From the NCBI GenBank assembly GCA_021030915.1, contig JAGEMR010000112.1:32639-96638 (forward strand): a stretch of 64,000 nt of DNA. Reading direction: 5' to 3'. The translations under genes and the position numbers were made by a program. Below, piece after piece: positions 38,697-50,929 of the stretch; within the stretch, counting starts at the first letter, position 1, and each line of letters opens with the position of its first letter. The notes beneath the pieces are model-generated. The model saw only the letters and a program-made list of their open reading frames with translations, was not told where the DNA came from and did not search any database. This stretch comes from Astrothelium macrocarpum. Lineage: Eukaryota > Ascomycota > Dothideomycetes > Trypetheliales > Trypetheliaceae.

Positions 38697-39807
38697 GATA
38701 TAAGTAGTGGAGAATGTTAATGGAGGCGATATTGAAACAAAAGACCGGATAAAGTTACAAAGAAGTCAGGTGAACCATCATGACTGCAACAGAGCTTCTC
38801 TATCGGAAGAGGATTCCGAGCCGCAATGCATGGAGCGCAGGTAGATTTGCAGTGGTCGGCGACTAGCATGATGGAAAAAAAAAAGTCAAGATGCGGTATC
38901 AGGCTATCGCCGCACTCGGCTAACCTGTTAGTGCGGGGCTACGCGATAGTGAACCTGCGAACCTTCATCATCTGCGCCCGCACCCACGCCATCATCTCTG
39001 AATCTGGTCGGCTGCTCTGTTTTAGAGCCACACAGGGCATCTTGCATCATGCCACATCGTGTGGTGGCCTTTGTCCGGAGATTTAACAGGCGGAGTGGGA
39101 GATGAGACCGCGGCTGCGACCTGCAAGCATGGAAGATCCTACTACCGGCAACTAGCTCTCAACTGCATATGTAACTATGTGACAAGACGAGGTCAAGCGA
39201 CTTCGAGCAGCTTCACTTTTTTTCATCTGCTTGCTGTAGGCTATGAGTACCTGCCCTGTCGCGCGCACCCGGTGTGACAAACGCAGCGCCTCGAGCTTTG
39301 TTTAAGACGTTGTGGGGTCGGGCCTGTCTCTCTGTTCTCCCCCACCCTTTCCCCACTGCCGGCCAGCGCCCAGTTGTGCGTCCCCGTTTCTTGCACTTCC
39401 CATCCGCCGTGTCGGTAAGCATCGTGTGCTCGCTGCTCGCCCTTCCACCTCGGAGAGAGGCTTGCTGGGCCCGGGCCACTACACCTCCACAGGGTAACCA
39501 ACTCTTCCCGATCAAGGTACGCTAGACCGGACCGCCCCGCCTTTCCAAAACCCAGACCGCAACCGTGGGGTCGCTCGCAATCAAACAGCTTTTTGTTGTG
39601 TGCGTGTGCGTGTGTGCCCCATCGCGTGAGGTCAAGAGGGAGCCTCGGTGCGGCCAGGATTCTGCTCCGGCGCCAGAGCTAAATTCCCGTCACGCTTTTT
39701 CGGTCTTCTGTGCCTACGACTGGTTCATCGGCTCATAGAACCAAGGCACCATCTCTTCCACGCTTACCTTCCAACCCATCGACTCGCTGTCATCGCACAT
39801 CGGCATC
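38697..39807. other. 1.1-kb divergent promoter region (RPA135 / ARL8)
   Basis: This lies between two genes transcribed away from each other. It includes a short GTGTGCGTGTGCGTGTGTG tract at about 39598-39617 and pyrimidine-rich stretches. No gene is supported in it. Confidence 0.6.
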
Positions 39808-40836
39808 ATGGCGGGGTTCTTTCGCAGGATTTATGATTGGTTGTTGAGGCTCTTCTGGTAAGCGCGTTCTGCTTGATGTTCGCGTTTGCTCATCGTGCCC
39901 ATCGCTTTCTCACCGCCACAAACGGTGATGCGAAAATGGGTTGGATTGCACTCGTTCGATACAGACTGAAAGCTGATGATGGCTTCTTGGATCATCCAGG
40001 CAGACAGAGATGGACATTACCATGATCGGGCTGCAGAATGCAGGCAAGACATCTTTGCTGAGAGTCCTCGCTGTACGTATCAACATCATCCTAAGCCAGA
40101 CCCAAAAAAACGACTGGTGCCTCACAATGTGTCCAGCTAATATGCTCCATGTAGGGCGGCGAGTTCACGATTGAGTATGTTCAGCCTGGCGTTGATTCAT
40201 TGTCGCGACAGATGGGAATCGTCGGACGGGATCGTCAACTAATCATGACCTCATAGCTCAATTCCGACTGTTGGCTTCAACATGAAACGCGTCCAAAAAG
40301 GCCATGTGACGCTCAAGTGGTAAGTCTCAAAGCTTACCAGCGCAGAGTCGTCCATCGACTTCAAGTCATAGAGCAGCCTCTCTCGTTGTCCAAAACCAGT
40401 TGACGTGAGGATACTGATGACGTTCCAGCTGGGATCTTGGAGGTCAACCTCGCTTCCGTTCAATGTGGGAGAGATACTGTCGAGGTGTTGACGCCATTGT
40501 GTAAGGCCTTTTTGGAGCGAGATGCATTTAGGCCTACGCATCAAGCTAATGAGACCTTGCAGATTCATTGTTGACTCAGCTGACCGCGCCGCTCTGCCAG
40601 TCGCGCGGGAAGAGCTTCAGCTCCTGCTCGAAAAGCCCGCACTGGAAGGCATCCCTCTCCTGGTGCTCGGTAACAAGTCTGACCTGGCCGAGCATTGCAC
40701 CGTAGACGAGCTCATCGAAGTATTGAACCTCAAGGCAGTAAATCACCGTGAGGTGAGTTGCTACGGCATCAGCGCCAAGGAGGAAACAAACCTCGACGCT
40801 GTGTTGCAGTGGTTGATTGCTCGAACGAAAAAATAA
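39808..40836 (+). CDS. ARL8: ADP-ribosylation factor-like GTPase Arl8
   Basis: Six exons, 39808-39857, 40000-40072, 40155-40174, 40257-40319, 40429-40500 and 40563-40836, are joined in phase and give 183 residues, close to the 186 of animal Arl8. The N-terminus (FFRRIYDWLLRLFW) is an amphipathic helix without the myristoylated Gly2 of Arf proteins, as known for Arl8. G motifs are GLQNAGKTS (P loop), IPTVGFNMKRV (switch 1), CWDLGGQPRFRSMWERYC (switch 2), VDSADR, NKSD (guanine specificity) and ISAKEETNLD. The run TEMDITMIGLQNAGKTSLLR is strongly Arl8-like. Arl8 acts on lysosome/vacuole membranes in motility and fusion. In filamentous fungi it is expected on vacuoles or secretory vesicles. Introns are short and canonical. 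Confidence 0.96.
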
Positions 40837-42591
40837 TCGTGCGTTTCGACTACCCTGGTGGTAATATACCGCGTTCCTGACGATTTAGGATCCTTAACAT
40901 GGAGCTGACGCAAATCAGATGGTGTTGGTGGTCTTGGCTGGAGTGGTTAGAAGCCTAGGCGTTGCCACTGTTCATGTCAGCTTTTTACGACACTACTTTT
41001 AATGATGCGACGACGTGACGGAAAGACAAAGCAGCATGTGACTGCAGGCCAGCAATGGCCATCTAAATTTCGACTGCTCACGCCACGCTTTGACGGTTGT
41101 TTTCTTTGACATCTGATGCTCATGGGATAATGCGTAGATGCCCACATGGATCACTACTGCACAAGTTGCAGCAAACTCTTTTCTTTTCTTTTGTTCAAGG
41201 CGAAACTTATTACGAGAGCATAGCAAATGAAACCCATAATACAATTTGCTGGCCAGGGTTATCTCTGGCTGAAACACGTGCCTGCCAATTGATGTTTTGC
41301 AGAGAGGCGCCGTGATGCTCGTTGTGCCAAATGTGAGAGGCGCGGATATGGGAGCGATTTGCTTGGATTAGTCCTGGAGAATGAGACTATCCAGACAAAA
41401 TCTCACTCCAAATTCTCTTGCAATTGAAGAAGTTGGAGGGGAAAAGAAGAGGACGAGAAAAATGACGCGCGATGTTCAAGGGCATGCTTGATGCGTTGGC
41501 AATGCAGCGGGAACTAACCAACCCCTGTTTTCACGGGACCCAATCACATTGGCTTAGATAAGTGAGGCTATCTACGATGTATTTCGTATTGTACACCAAT
41601 GTCGTGGGCTCATGCCCTCTGGCTCATCGATTCCAAGGACCATTTCAAAATTATCAATAGACCTTGTATACATCGGAGGCGACTTCACGAATATACAGCG
41701 TAGCTATCAGACAAAATTGACTTCGCTAAGAAATGAATTGGCTTGCACGCTTAGATCCATGGTGATGACACCTTGGAACCACATCGTACACAAACAGTGT
41801 CTTCTGTTTCCACTATGATATCCGGTTCTGAAGGCACTGTGAGCATGACATATCTTCTTCAGTCATGGTTGGTGAATGGCATGAGATTACCCTGAGTTCA
41901 GAGTCATCTGAAATAGGAGCCAACTGGAAATACATTCGTTCCAGCTGGACAGAAGGTTTCGCTTTGTTGTTCATTTCCTCGACTGCCACAAATAGAAACC
42001 TGATGGTAATCATGTCGAGATGATCCAAACATCATCTCTGTGAATATTCCGTAAGAGTGATGTGACATCGAAATGTGATGAGATGACCAAAGTGATATTC
42101 GTTTCAACATCTGTGAATGTGCAGACTCTACGGACCAAAATCACAAGGTGACTACGCTGCCTAGTCTGAGTTCATCGTCACTTTCGTCTCGAAAGATAGC
42201 TATACATAATTGTGAATAACAATAGAATGAAACATGTGTACGCAACCAGCTTAAAACTGTGTCTCACGTTGATGAATCTGTAGTATGTCACGAATGTGAC
42301 TAAAAGACATTTGTTCAGTGAATTTAGCTCTGTCTGATGGAGTGACTCCGTGAAGATGTTATAAGAAGCGAGTGAAGTCCATCCAAATGGAGGAGCATCT
42401 AAATTTCTTCAATTCCAATACGAAAAGTATCTGATCTCGAGGCTTACCTCAATAAGGTTTGTGGTCATACTACATCATTGCTTCAGCCCTCCAGAAAGAC
42501 TATTCTTCTCTTGCAGCTGGCTGCCAGAGAAAGTGCGAAAACGTGCCACAGGTAGATCAAAGAGGACTCTATCTATCAAGCTGCTGCTGCA
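40837..42591. other. 1.75 kb without a supported gene
   Basis: Frames at 41097-41315, 41612-41818 and on the minus strand at 41813-42110 show no domains. Composition is mildly AT-rich. Nothing else is recognised. Confidence 0.5.
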
Positions 42592-42949
42592 ATGGCCCCG
42601 AAAGCCGATTTAGGAGCAGTCCTCCAACAGGTAATCAGGTCCCTCCAGATGTTACTGGAAAATCCTAAGAACAATGTGCCCACTCTTGCACCAGAAGAGC
42701 CAGTATCTGCTTTGGATTATCGGCACCTTTGGAAGGATCTCAAAACCCAGCACACATATGTCATTGTGGAGGTCTATAGAAATCTGGACGGTTTGGGGCG
42801 AAAGGGAATCCAGTCTTCAATAAGGAAGAAAGTCAGTGATCGGGCGAGGGCGGTGGCACATATTATTTTATTGTCCATGGAAGACGACCAATCAAAGCGA
42901 CGAACCGCGGCATCCTGGGCAGCACGTTCTTATTCGGGCATGGGTGGTG

Positions 42950-42957
42950 GTTCGAGC
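42950..42957. repeat. 8-bp target-site duplication GTTCGAGC, left copy
   Basis: GTTCGAGC lies directly before the CAGACATCGG terminus and is repeated at 45531-45538 after the other terminus. An 8-bp duplication is characteristic of hAT transposition. Confidence 0.8.
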
Positions 42958-42973
42958 CAGACATCGGAATGAT
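42958..42973 (+). repeat. left terminal inverted repeat
   Basis: CAGACATCGGAATGAT pairs with the reverse complement of 45515-45530, with one mismatch at position 13. Confidence 0.8.
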
Positions 42974-45514
42974 AAGCGGGTATTATTAATTATTTGAATA
43001 ATTCATAACTAATGAATTAGAATTGGATTGGATAAATTATCCAATGTTATCCCGACTTTTATCCGATTGTCCGAATTAGTTTTCACATTAAAAAAAAATT
43101 TTTTCATTTTATTCTTGTACGAGATTTTCGTAAAATGGCATCCAATTCTGAAGCTTCTTTTATCACTCCTTTTTCTGAAATTGTGAATGTATGAAAAAAG
43201 GGTCGAAAATAAACCTCTGTTATCCATCAATACATTCGCAAATCATAAAAGGACGAGTCTGAAAGAGAAAATAATAGAACAATTTTTTATTACGTATTTG
43301 AGAATTGTTTGTATAAAATAACTGTCATAATTAATTTTTAAAGTCATTTCAAGATTCAGTATGAAATTCATATTGATTTTCATATATCTCATATAAAACA
43401 AATTTCTATTTTTCAATTTTTGGATCTTTATTATGGAATTATAGAAGATACGTATGAAATAAATGAATTTAAATATTTGATATATAAGAAGGCATTTCAA
43501 CGAAAATAAGAGATTTTTTATAAAATATTAGTCAATCTAATGATTATACGAAGTCTTTTTTTTTGACTAATTGAATGACCAGAATTTCATATTTTATTTT
43601 CAATTTTGAATTCGGCGATAATAGGACATATTCCAATAAACATTAAAATTCTTATCTCATATATGAAAAAATAATTCATATAATAAAAAGATCTTATACG
43701 AAAAGAATTCCAATTTATTTTAATCAATATTCATTTTTTAATTGATGTCTGGACCTCATTCAATCATTTTCTTTTTCTCGCAATTTATGCGCATTATATG
43801 AATAATAATTTCAAATTTCGAAAAATTCTTCTAGTCTTTTATATAATAGTTGGCCATTCAGAAAAGAACTAATGAATAATTATTGATTAAATTCTTTAAA
43901 AATATAAAATAAAATATAAAATTGGAATTATAATTAGAGATAATTTTAATATAAATGATATTTTGTATTATACGATGAATAAAAAATTCAAAATATATAA
44001 AATTTTTTGGAATCCATAAAAATAAAGGATTCATTATTTAGATCATATCATCAATTTTATTATATAAAATTTTTTTTTTAAAAATTCTATGAATATTATT
44101 TTTATAAAATCGTACGATTAATAAGAATAAAATGGAATTGAATTAAATAAATATTAATAATAGAAAAAAATAAATCATTTTCGTATAATGGGAATTTTTG
44201 AAAAATTTTATAATATTATTATTTATAGTCAAAATTCATCAATTCGTATAAAAGATTTCAAACGTTTTATAAAAAAATTATTTTTATTAAATAATTATAT
44301 AAAATAGAATTCTTGATTCAATTTTTTTAAAATTGTAATCAATTATGAATTATAAATTGATCAATATATAAAATTTTATTTTAAAATTTTAAAATCTGAT
44401 CTTTTTAATATATATAAATGGAAATATTTTCATATTATTCATACATTTTTAGCGCCATTTCGTATAATAATTTTTATATTTAAAAATAATCAATCATATA
44501 TTGATAAAATATTAGAATAAATGGATATCTTATTTATATATATTGAAATCTCTTTGATATATATAAATTAATTTAAATTTATATTTATATAATAAAAATT
44601 AATAAAATTAGAATAAAAAAAAAGATACGAATCTAGATTTTATTATACGAATTAAATTTAATTAGAACAAATTTTAAAAATATTATGAAATTTCAGATGA
44701 TTTATTATATTATATCACAATCTTAATATTTCATTCATATTATCATACAAATTATATTCAATAAATTTGGCCAGAATAATGGAAATATCCAATTTTACAA
44801 AATATTCAATTTCTCTAAAATGAATATCAAATAATTTATAATATTATTGAACCTTTTTTATACGAAGATATCCGTCCAAGAATTCCGGTGAAATAATCTT
44901 AAACAATTTTGTATGATAATATTATTATAAATATATAAAACAAATTTTATATATAAAAAAAGAATAAAAATGAATATCAATTATATTATCAAAATAAACC
45001 ATATAAATTTGGAAAATTTTCATTTTTATAATAATGATATAAAAATCAATAATAAATTAAATATCCATCTTTTTCTCGTTTTGCGATTGAAATATTTTCT
45101 ATTTTAATTATGAATAATATATCAGAAAAAATCTTCTTATAAATTCGTCATACGATTAATTGGAATTATATAAGATTTAATCCTGAAAATATTGAAAGAA
45201 TTGAATATTTAAAAAATTGGATTCAAAACAACATTTCAAATTTTGATTTGGATGATATTGAGATAGAAGAATGATCAGACAAAATTTTATACGAAAGTCA
45301 AAAATTCCTCTTAATTTCACTCTTGATTATATCAAATTCATGTTAATATATGGACGTCTCTATACAATTCAATCAATTCAAATTTATGAATAATGGGTCG
45401 TACTAGCTCTAATTAGAATAGTCAAACAAAAAACAACGTTTGAATTAGAATAATTTGAATAATCCATTCATTATTATCCTATTTACGGACTATTCATTAT
45501 TATCCAATTCATTA

Positions 45515-45530
45515 ATCCTTCCGATGTCTG
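45515..45530 (-). repeat. right terminal inverted repeat
   Basis: The reverse complement reads CAGACATCGGAAGGAT and matches the left end at 15 of 16 positions. Confidence 0.8.
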
Positions 45531-45538
45531 GTTCGAGC
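45531..45538. repeat. 8-bp target-site duplication GTTCGAGC, right copy
   Basis: Second copy of the duplicated octamer. Host coding sequence resumes at 45539 with AAG GGT GGT. Confidence 0.8.
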
Positions 45539-47070
45539 AAGGGTGGTGGTGTGGGCATTGAAGTACCTGAGGCAATCCAGATCCTGCACGAAGCTCGCAG
45601 AATCCACCATCTCAAGGGTGAAGACAAAAACGGAATAGAGGTAGAGATAGATGCGCTGCACCTCACCACGCACGATGCCACCCAGCTTCGCGAGCGCATT
45701 TCTGATATAAAATTAGCGGAACAACTTAGCCAGGATAGCTATCTTGAAGCACGAAAAAGGTTCATTGACTTCGCAAAGCAGCACAATGGCGTTAATCGCG
45801 TTGATTTTTTGGAAGGCTTAGTTGAAGCGGAAATTTTCTTCAAACACGGTTGTGGAAGGATCAACGGTATGTACCCGGTTGTACAGTTGTACATGTATTC
45901 CTCGACGTGAAAAATTAACTTTTAACAGGCGAACCATTTTTCCAAAGCAAAGAAGCACCACACAAGTTGGAAGGGATAAAACGACGTGATCAAGTCTATC
46001 CGATCCCTAGTCCCGATACTTCATCTCATCAGACTGGATCTGGCAAGTTACCAGTAGTAGCTGGCTCATCCCGCCAAGTCCCCGCCACAAGAACCCAACA
46101 GCAAGTGGTGGCTGGTCCTCCAAGATCATCAACTCAATATCAGCGCGAACCGGAAGTTGGTCGCCAGGCTGGCCCCTCTGCAGGCGGACACGCAGCAATG
46201 GGGTTACGGGCAGCACCATCCCAAGCTACGGCGCAAGCTCAGCAAGCCCAGTCCAGTCACCAACCATGGAGTATGGCGCAGATCCAGCAGAATTAAAGCC
46301 AGATTGACCAAGAAAGAGAGCGAATTAAACGCATACAAGACAGCTTAGTGCAGGAACAGCGTGACCGTGAAATAGAACTATCTCGTAGGGAAGCCGCCCG
46401 AAAGCGCATGGAGGAGGACCATCGTCGGCAATAGGATAAAATACGAGACGAGATCAGACGCCGGCAAGATCAGATGAGAATCCAACAAGAGCGATTTGGG
46501 GAGCTTGGCACTAAAATGGAAGCAGAGATAGCTAATTCCGAGGCAGCACAGGCCCAGGGACAAACGGATCAAGCTCAACACCGTAGGTACCAGACCCTTC
46601 TCGGCGAAATCAGTCGTAAAAATGATGGGGTCGTCGAGAAAGTCTTACAAGCGGCCGCCAAAGGCGCCCCACAAGATATCATGAGCCTAGTTGGCCCGAA
46701 ACCTGCCAGATTTCCTCGCGATCTATCGCAAATCCCAATAGAGGTGTTGATCACCTCTGCCGAGATGGCGATGGAGGCCTGGAACGCGTACGATCAGGCT
46801 GTCACTTTCGAGATCGAGCGCTGGCGACGCAACCCGGCAGAAACGATGCTCAGACTCCGACAGCTGGGATCCCTGCAGCAGCAGCTTCCAGCACAGCTTC
46901 CCATGACCCCGACGCCTTCCGCTGCTGCTGCTGGGGCTAGCCAGAGTGCTACGGCTACCCGCCCGCCACCGCCTCAAAGCTCAGGCGAGCCCCAGCGCCG
47001 AGCCCGAGAGAAGAGCTCGAGCGCGGAGGCGGCAGATCAGCGGAAGGGAAAACAGCGTCGTCAGAGGTAG

Positions 47071-49076
47071 CTAAGGCGCTGATTAGATGAGGCTCCCCTC
47101 AGGGGTATAGGCTGCGATTTTGTTTTATGGTTTTTTTTTGGAGTTCTTCTTATGACGACTTTGCATGCAAAGAGAGTCTTTTTGCGGGAACGGGCTGCTG
47201 GTCAGCTGAGGGGCTCTCCGATGTAACAGCTTGGAGTTTCGGTTTTCGAGTCATTTTGATGGTGTTTTGACAATTTAGCATGCAGAGGGAGTTTTCGGAA
47301 TATTTTTTGGCTTTTGTGAATCTGCAGTGCAGATACAGGACGATCCCCTTCTTCATTTTGTACAATTAACTTGCCATTTACACAGTTGGAAATAATCTTA
47401 TATTCGTAATGGCCCGAAATTGTATTGGGGTGCTCCAGATCACAGACACGGCCATTTTGGATTCTTACGGTGGTTTGTGGAGCATCGCATCGGAATAGGA
47501 TCAGATAATGGTAAACCTTGTCTGGAAATATCGGACGCCTTCAATAAAGGTAGGCGAAAGATGTCTCGAGACCTTTTCTCAATGAATAATTGGGTATTGG
47601 CAGGTGGTTATAATCATATTGGAGGTCTTCTCACTAGATATATAGGCAGAAAGCTGGAACAAAATTGACTTTGAAGGACACATGCTGCAAAATTGTATGC
47701 AGATGTAATGCATTTGCTGCAAAGGTTACGACAGTAGAACCGTCAGAGAGTTGACAATGAGAAAAGCCTTGCAATTTGGGTGCAATACTGTTTTCACTGT
47801 TCGTATTGTACTCGAGCTCAGTCGGATCTTTGAGAAGGGGTTCGCCGTGGCATAATTACAGGTTCATGAGAGCCGGCCGGCTTCCAAGACGGAAACTCTT
47901 GCCATGACTCCCTCAAATCCATGCTTGCTAAGTGACCGTAGATAAACTAAGGATCGGATCTAGAACCTCAAGAGGTCAAGATCTGGGGAATTCGATCTCA
48001 ACATCCGCCTAGTGAGAGACCCGATCCTAGGAGATCCAATCTTAGAGTCCGCGCACTGGTAGGGTGTGGTCAAGACTGGAAGATAAGATCATTGACTGAG
48101 CTTTATCAAAGCTTTTAGTATCCCAGTCGAAGATGGGGAAACAAGAGGTATGCGCAAAGATACGCAGCACCGTGTGGCAGCCGGATATCTTCAATATCCA
48201 ATGACGCAGAGAAATCTGCAGCACAACGTGTCGTTGATAGTGGTTTGAGGTCCGTAATTTATTCACTTCTCCGCCTTTTCAGTGCTCAGAGAGATATGAC
48301 ACTTCATCGCCTCCTGATTCGAACAAAAAACAGGCAGGATCAGATTCTGTTCCACACAGCCGTTGGCCGGGACGAATATATTCGTTTGTTCCAGAAATGT
48401 GTGCCAACTGTCCGGAATTCAGTTGCAGGGCATCTCAAAGCTGTCGTGGGAGCATTGTTGGACGAGTTTTGGTACAATATGCTATATTACTGATATAACA
48501 CATTTTGTCTTTGTCATTGCCTGGCTCTTGACGATAGAATAGCATTCACCAAAGGGAAGCCAAGGACACCCTGCTTGAAGCCAGACCCGATATTATTTTC
48601 GCCATCTCGACTCATGTCTTCCTTTTACTATTTGCAGGCCAACATTCGCACATGCGAGAAGCTATTCGTGCCCTAACATGCACTGGTCCTTTCTTTCAAA
48701 TCCCATTACAGTTGATTCTCGACGCCGCTCGTTTCCTGCCTCTTCTTGCAAATATTTCACCAGTCGCTAAGGTTATGATTTCTACCTCTGGCAGAGATAG
48801 GTTTGAAGGATTTCTTATCCGAGCGGCTACGAAGGAAATGTTTGGTTTTGGGCTAGGTGACTGTCGTGTCGGCGATGAAATGAAATTCTCGTTAGCAGAA
48901 TTTCTAAAGCCCCTGTTCGAAGCTGTCAGCATCGTTTCAGCGCTCGCGAGGTGTGCTGAGATATCGCAAAGTAGGCACCCCAGCATTCTGCTCAATCTGT
49001 GGTCAGGCTGTTCAAAGCAAGACAGTCGCAAATCTTTACCTTACTCGGTAGAAGCTGCCTTACTAGAAATCACCTA
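47071..49076. other. 2 kb, possible gene remnant at the right end
   Basis: Most of this stretch shows nothing. Plus-strand frames at 48245-48493 (RTKNRQDQILFHTAVGRDEY) and 48652-49077 (LQLILDAARFLPLLANISP) are longer than their neighbours. They could be exons separated by an intron ending TTTGCAG near 48643, but I recognise no family and no good donor. The second frame ends in a TAG at the junction with the inverted-repeat element. Confidence 0.3.
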
Positions 49077-49182
49077 GCCGTGCCCAAGGATCCACTTTTA
49101 GTGGATTCTCATCTCGTTCAGAGATGAGATCCCGCGCGTAGCGCGTGCCTGACAGCTCAAATAGAATTACAGCTCAATCATA
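49077..49182 (+). repeat. left 106-bp terminal inverted repeat with three hairpins
   Basis: It starts GCCGTGCCCAAGG. It contains three adjacent perfect hairpins: ATCCACT-TTT-AGTGGAT (49090-49106), TCTCATCTC-GTTCA-GAGATGAGA (49107-49129) and CGCGC-GTA-GCGCG (49133-49145). Composition is normal, unlike the interior. Confidence 0.92.
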
Positions 49183-50929
49183 ATTAATGAAATGAATAGC
49201 TAATTTTTATACTGTTTCTATCGCGCTGATGTCCATTTATTCTTATCGATATATTTATCTTTTAATTTGATTTTTAATTGTCTTAATATGAATTTGAATT
49301 ATATTTTTATTACGTTTATTTGTTTTTTATTTATTCTTTTAATTTATCGTTTTAATAATTTTCGTTCATTTATTCAATATTGTTGAATCATTAAACATTC
49401 AAATTCCATTAAAATTGGATTATAATATTTGATCTAATATTTATTATATTTTTGACGTTATTATCGTGTTAAATGATTAGTATTTAATTTGGCCAAATTA
49501 TTAATAAATTAGATATCTAATTCTATTTGACGGAAATTTTTTTTAATGAATATTTTAAAATGATTTGATATTAAAATATTGATTGAATTATTTTCAAAAA
49601 AATAATTTATTTGATAACAAAACGTTCGAATTATATAAGATATTTTAATTACGTTATTTGATGATGATGAAAATATTCGATATACTAAAGATTTTTCAGA
49701 TTATAATTATCGAATTTTGGCCAAAATTAAATCAGAATGAAATGGAATAAATTCTATTTTAGCCCATATTAAAATGATTATATTATATTTGAATATATCT
49801 ATATGAATAAATATAATTATAATTAGAAATTCAATTTTATTGAAATTCGTATAATCCGATCGAATCATTTCTATAATAATTTCAATATAATAATATTTTA
49901 ATAATTAAAATATCATAATATTTAAAAATTGAAATAAATGAATTAAATAAAAAAAATAATATAAATTAAATGATATTATTTTTTTGATAATAAATCAAAA
50001 ATTTATATATATAATACGATTCATAATTATTTATAAATAAAAAATGATAAATTTTTTATTATTTTATTGATAAATGAAAGATAAAATATTTTAATCATTC
50101 AAAAATTAATTTATTATTTAAATAATCTATTTTTGAAATTATTAATATAATATTATTATTCAAAAAATTATTAAATTATGATTTCAAAATAAATTATTCT
50201 AAAAGAATTAAAAATAGAAATAAAATAATATCATTTTTTGAAATGATTTCATAAATAATAATAAATTTTTAAATATTTTGATTTGAAATAAAAATAGAAT
50301 GATTAGATTTTTTAATAATAATTTATTGATTTTATCTGATATTAATACGAAAATCTATTTCATTTAAATTATAAATATCATTTTATTATATTTCATTTTA
50401 TTTTATTATTTTTCGAAATTCATCAAAATATTTTTCAAATTCTTTGAAATTATATATTTAATAATGATCAATTTTAACAATTTTCATTTATATTTTAGAA
50501 TATTCTGAATGGCGATCCAAAAAGCGATATATTCAATTTTCATTAATAATAAATGGTGATATATTTGGTTCGATATGATTTCATATAAGAATTGAATTTA
50601 TTATTTAACGAATCAAAGGTAATTTGGTAGGCAGACGAAAATGGTCCAATAGATTGAGATATTCACAAAAAATTATTTTCTGATTATTTATGAATTTTTG
50701 ATTAAATTCAGATCTTTTCATTTTAGATTATATATTAAATCATCGATTTCGAAATCGTTGATAAAAAATTTCAAAAATATGAATAATAATAATAATTTTG
50801 GATTTATTTTCGCTGATTAATTATTCAAAAATAAATTATATACGTTTTTTATGAAATTCATACGAATCAGCCATTTAATTGGATAATTACACGTATTTCA
50901 AAGAAATGAAATGAAATTTGGACGCGTTT

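Larger units (their letters stand above)
42958..45530. mobile_element. AT-rich hAT-like DNA transposon remnant
   Basis: A 2,573-bp insertion is bounded by terminal inverted repeats CAGACATCGGAA (12/12 identical, 15/16 over 16 bp) and an 8-bp target duplication. Termini starting CAG plus 8-bp duplications point to the hAT superfamily. The interior is extremely AT-rich with stops in every frame, and I could not recover transposase motifs. The superfamily call therefore rests on the ends alone. Only the outermost 20 or so bases on each side keep normal composition. The insertion lies inside the coding sequence of the surrounding gene. Confidence 0.75.
42592..47070 (+). pseudogene. coiled-coil gene split by a hAT-like element, with two nonsense codons
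   Basis: The 5' part (42592-42957, MAPKADLGAVLQQVIRSL...) and the 3' part (45539-45866, then intron 45867-45928, then 45929-47070) share one frame once the element and one 8-bp duplication are removed. The junction reads SGMGGGSSKGGGVGIEVPEA. The combined frame has 612 codons. TAA at 46294-46296 and TAG at 46432-46434 interrupt a long charged coiled coil (ERERIKRIQDSLVQEQRD... RRRQDQMRIQQERFGEL). Both are one C-to-T step from Gln codons. After them the frame is intact to 47070 and includes EVLITSAEMAMEAWNAYDQA and a basic tail (RKGKQRRQR). I do not recognise the family. The intron has GTATGT and TTAACAG. ATG 45524 (MSGSSKG) lies partly in element sequence, so it is not a native start. Confidence 0.82.

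Noticed and set aside
42942..45550. GGGTGGTGGT on both sides of the AT-rich island as a 10-bp target duplication (Mutator-like)
   Set aside because: With this duplication the inverted repeats are offset by four bases. The GTTCGAGC octamer with perfectly abutting CAGACATCGGAA ends fits better, and the GGT runs are explained by Gly codons of the host gene.
45524..45910. ATG 45524 as the start of a separate gene
   Set aside because: The ATG lies in the element's terminal repeat. Reading through the repaired junction gives a longer gene in the same frame.
48245..49077. Two-exon gene ending at the inverted-repeat element
   Set aside because: No donor site of good quality and no recognisable family, so it is recorded only as a possible remnant.
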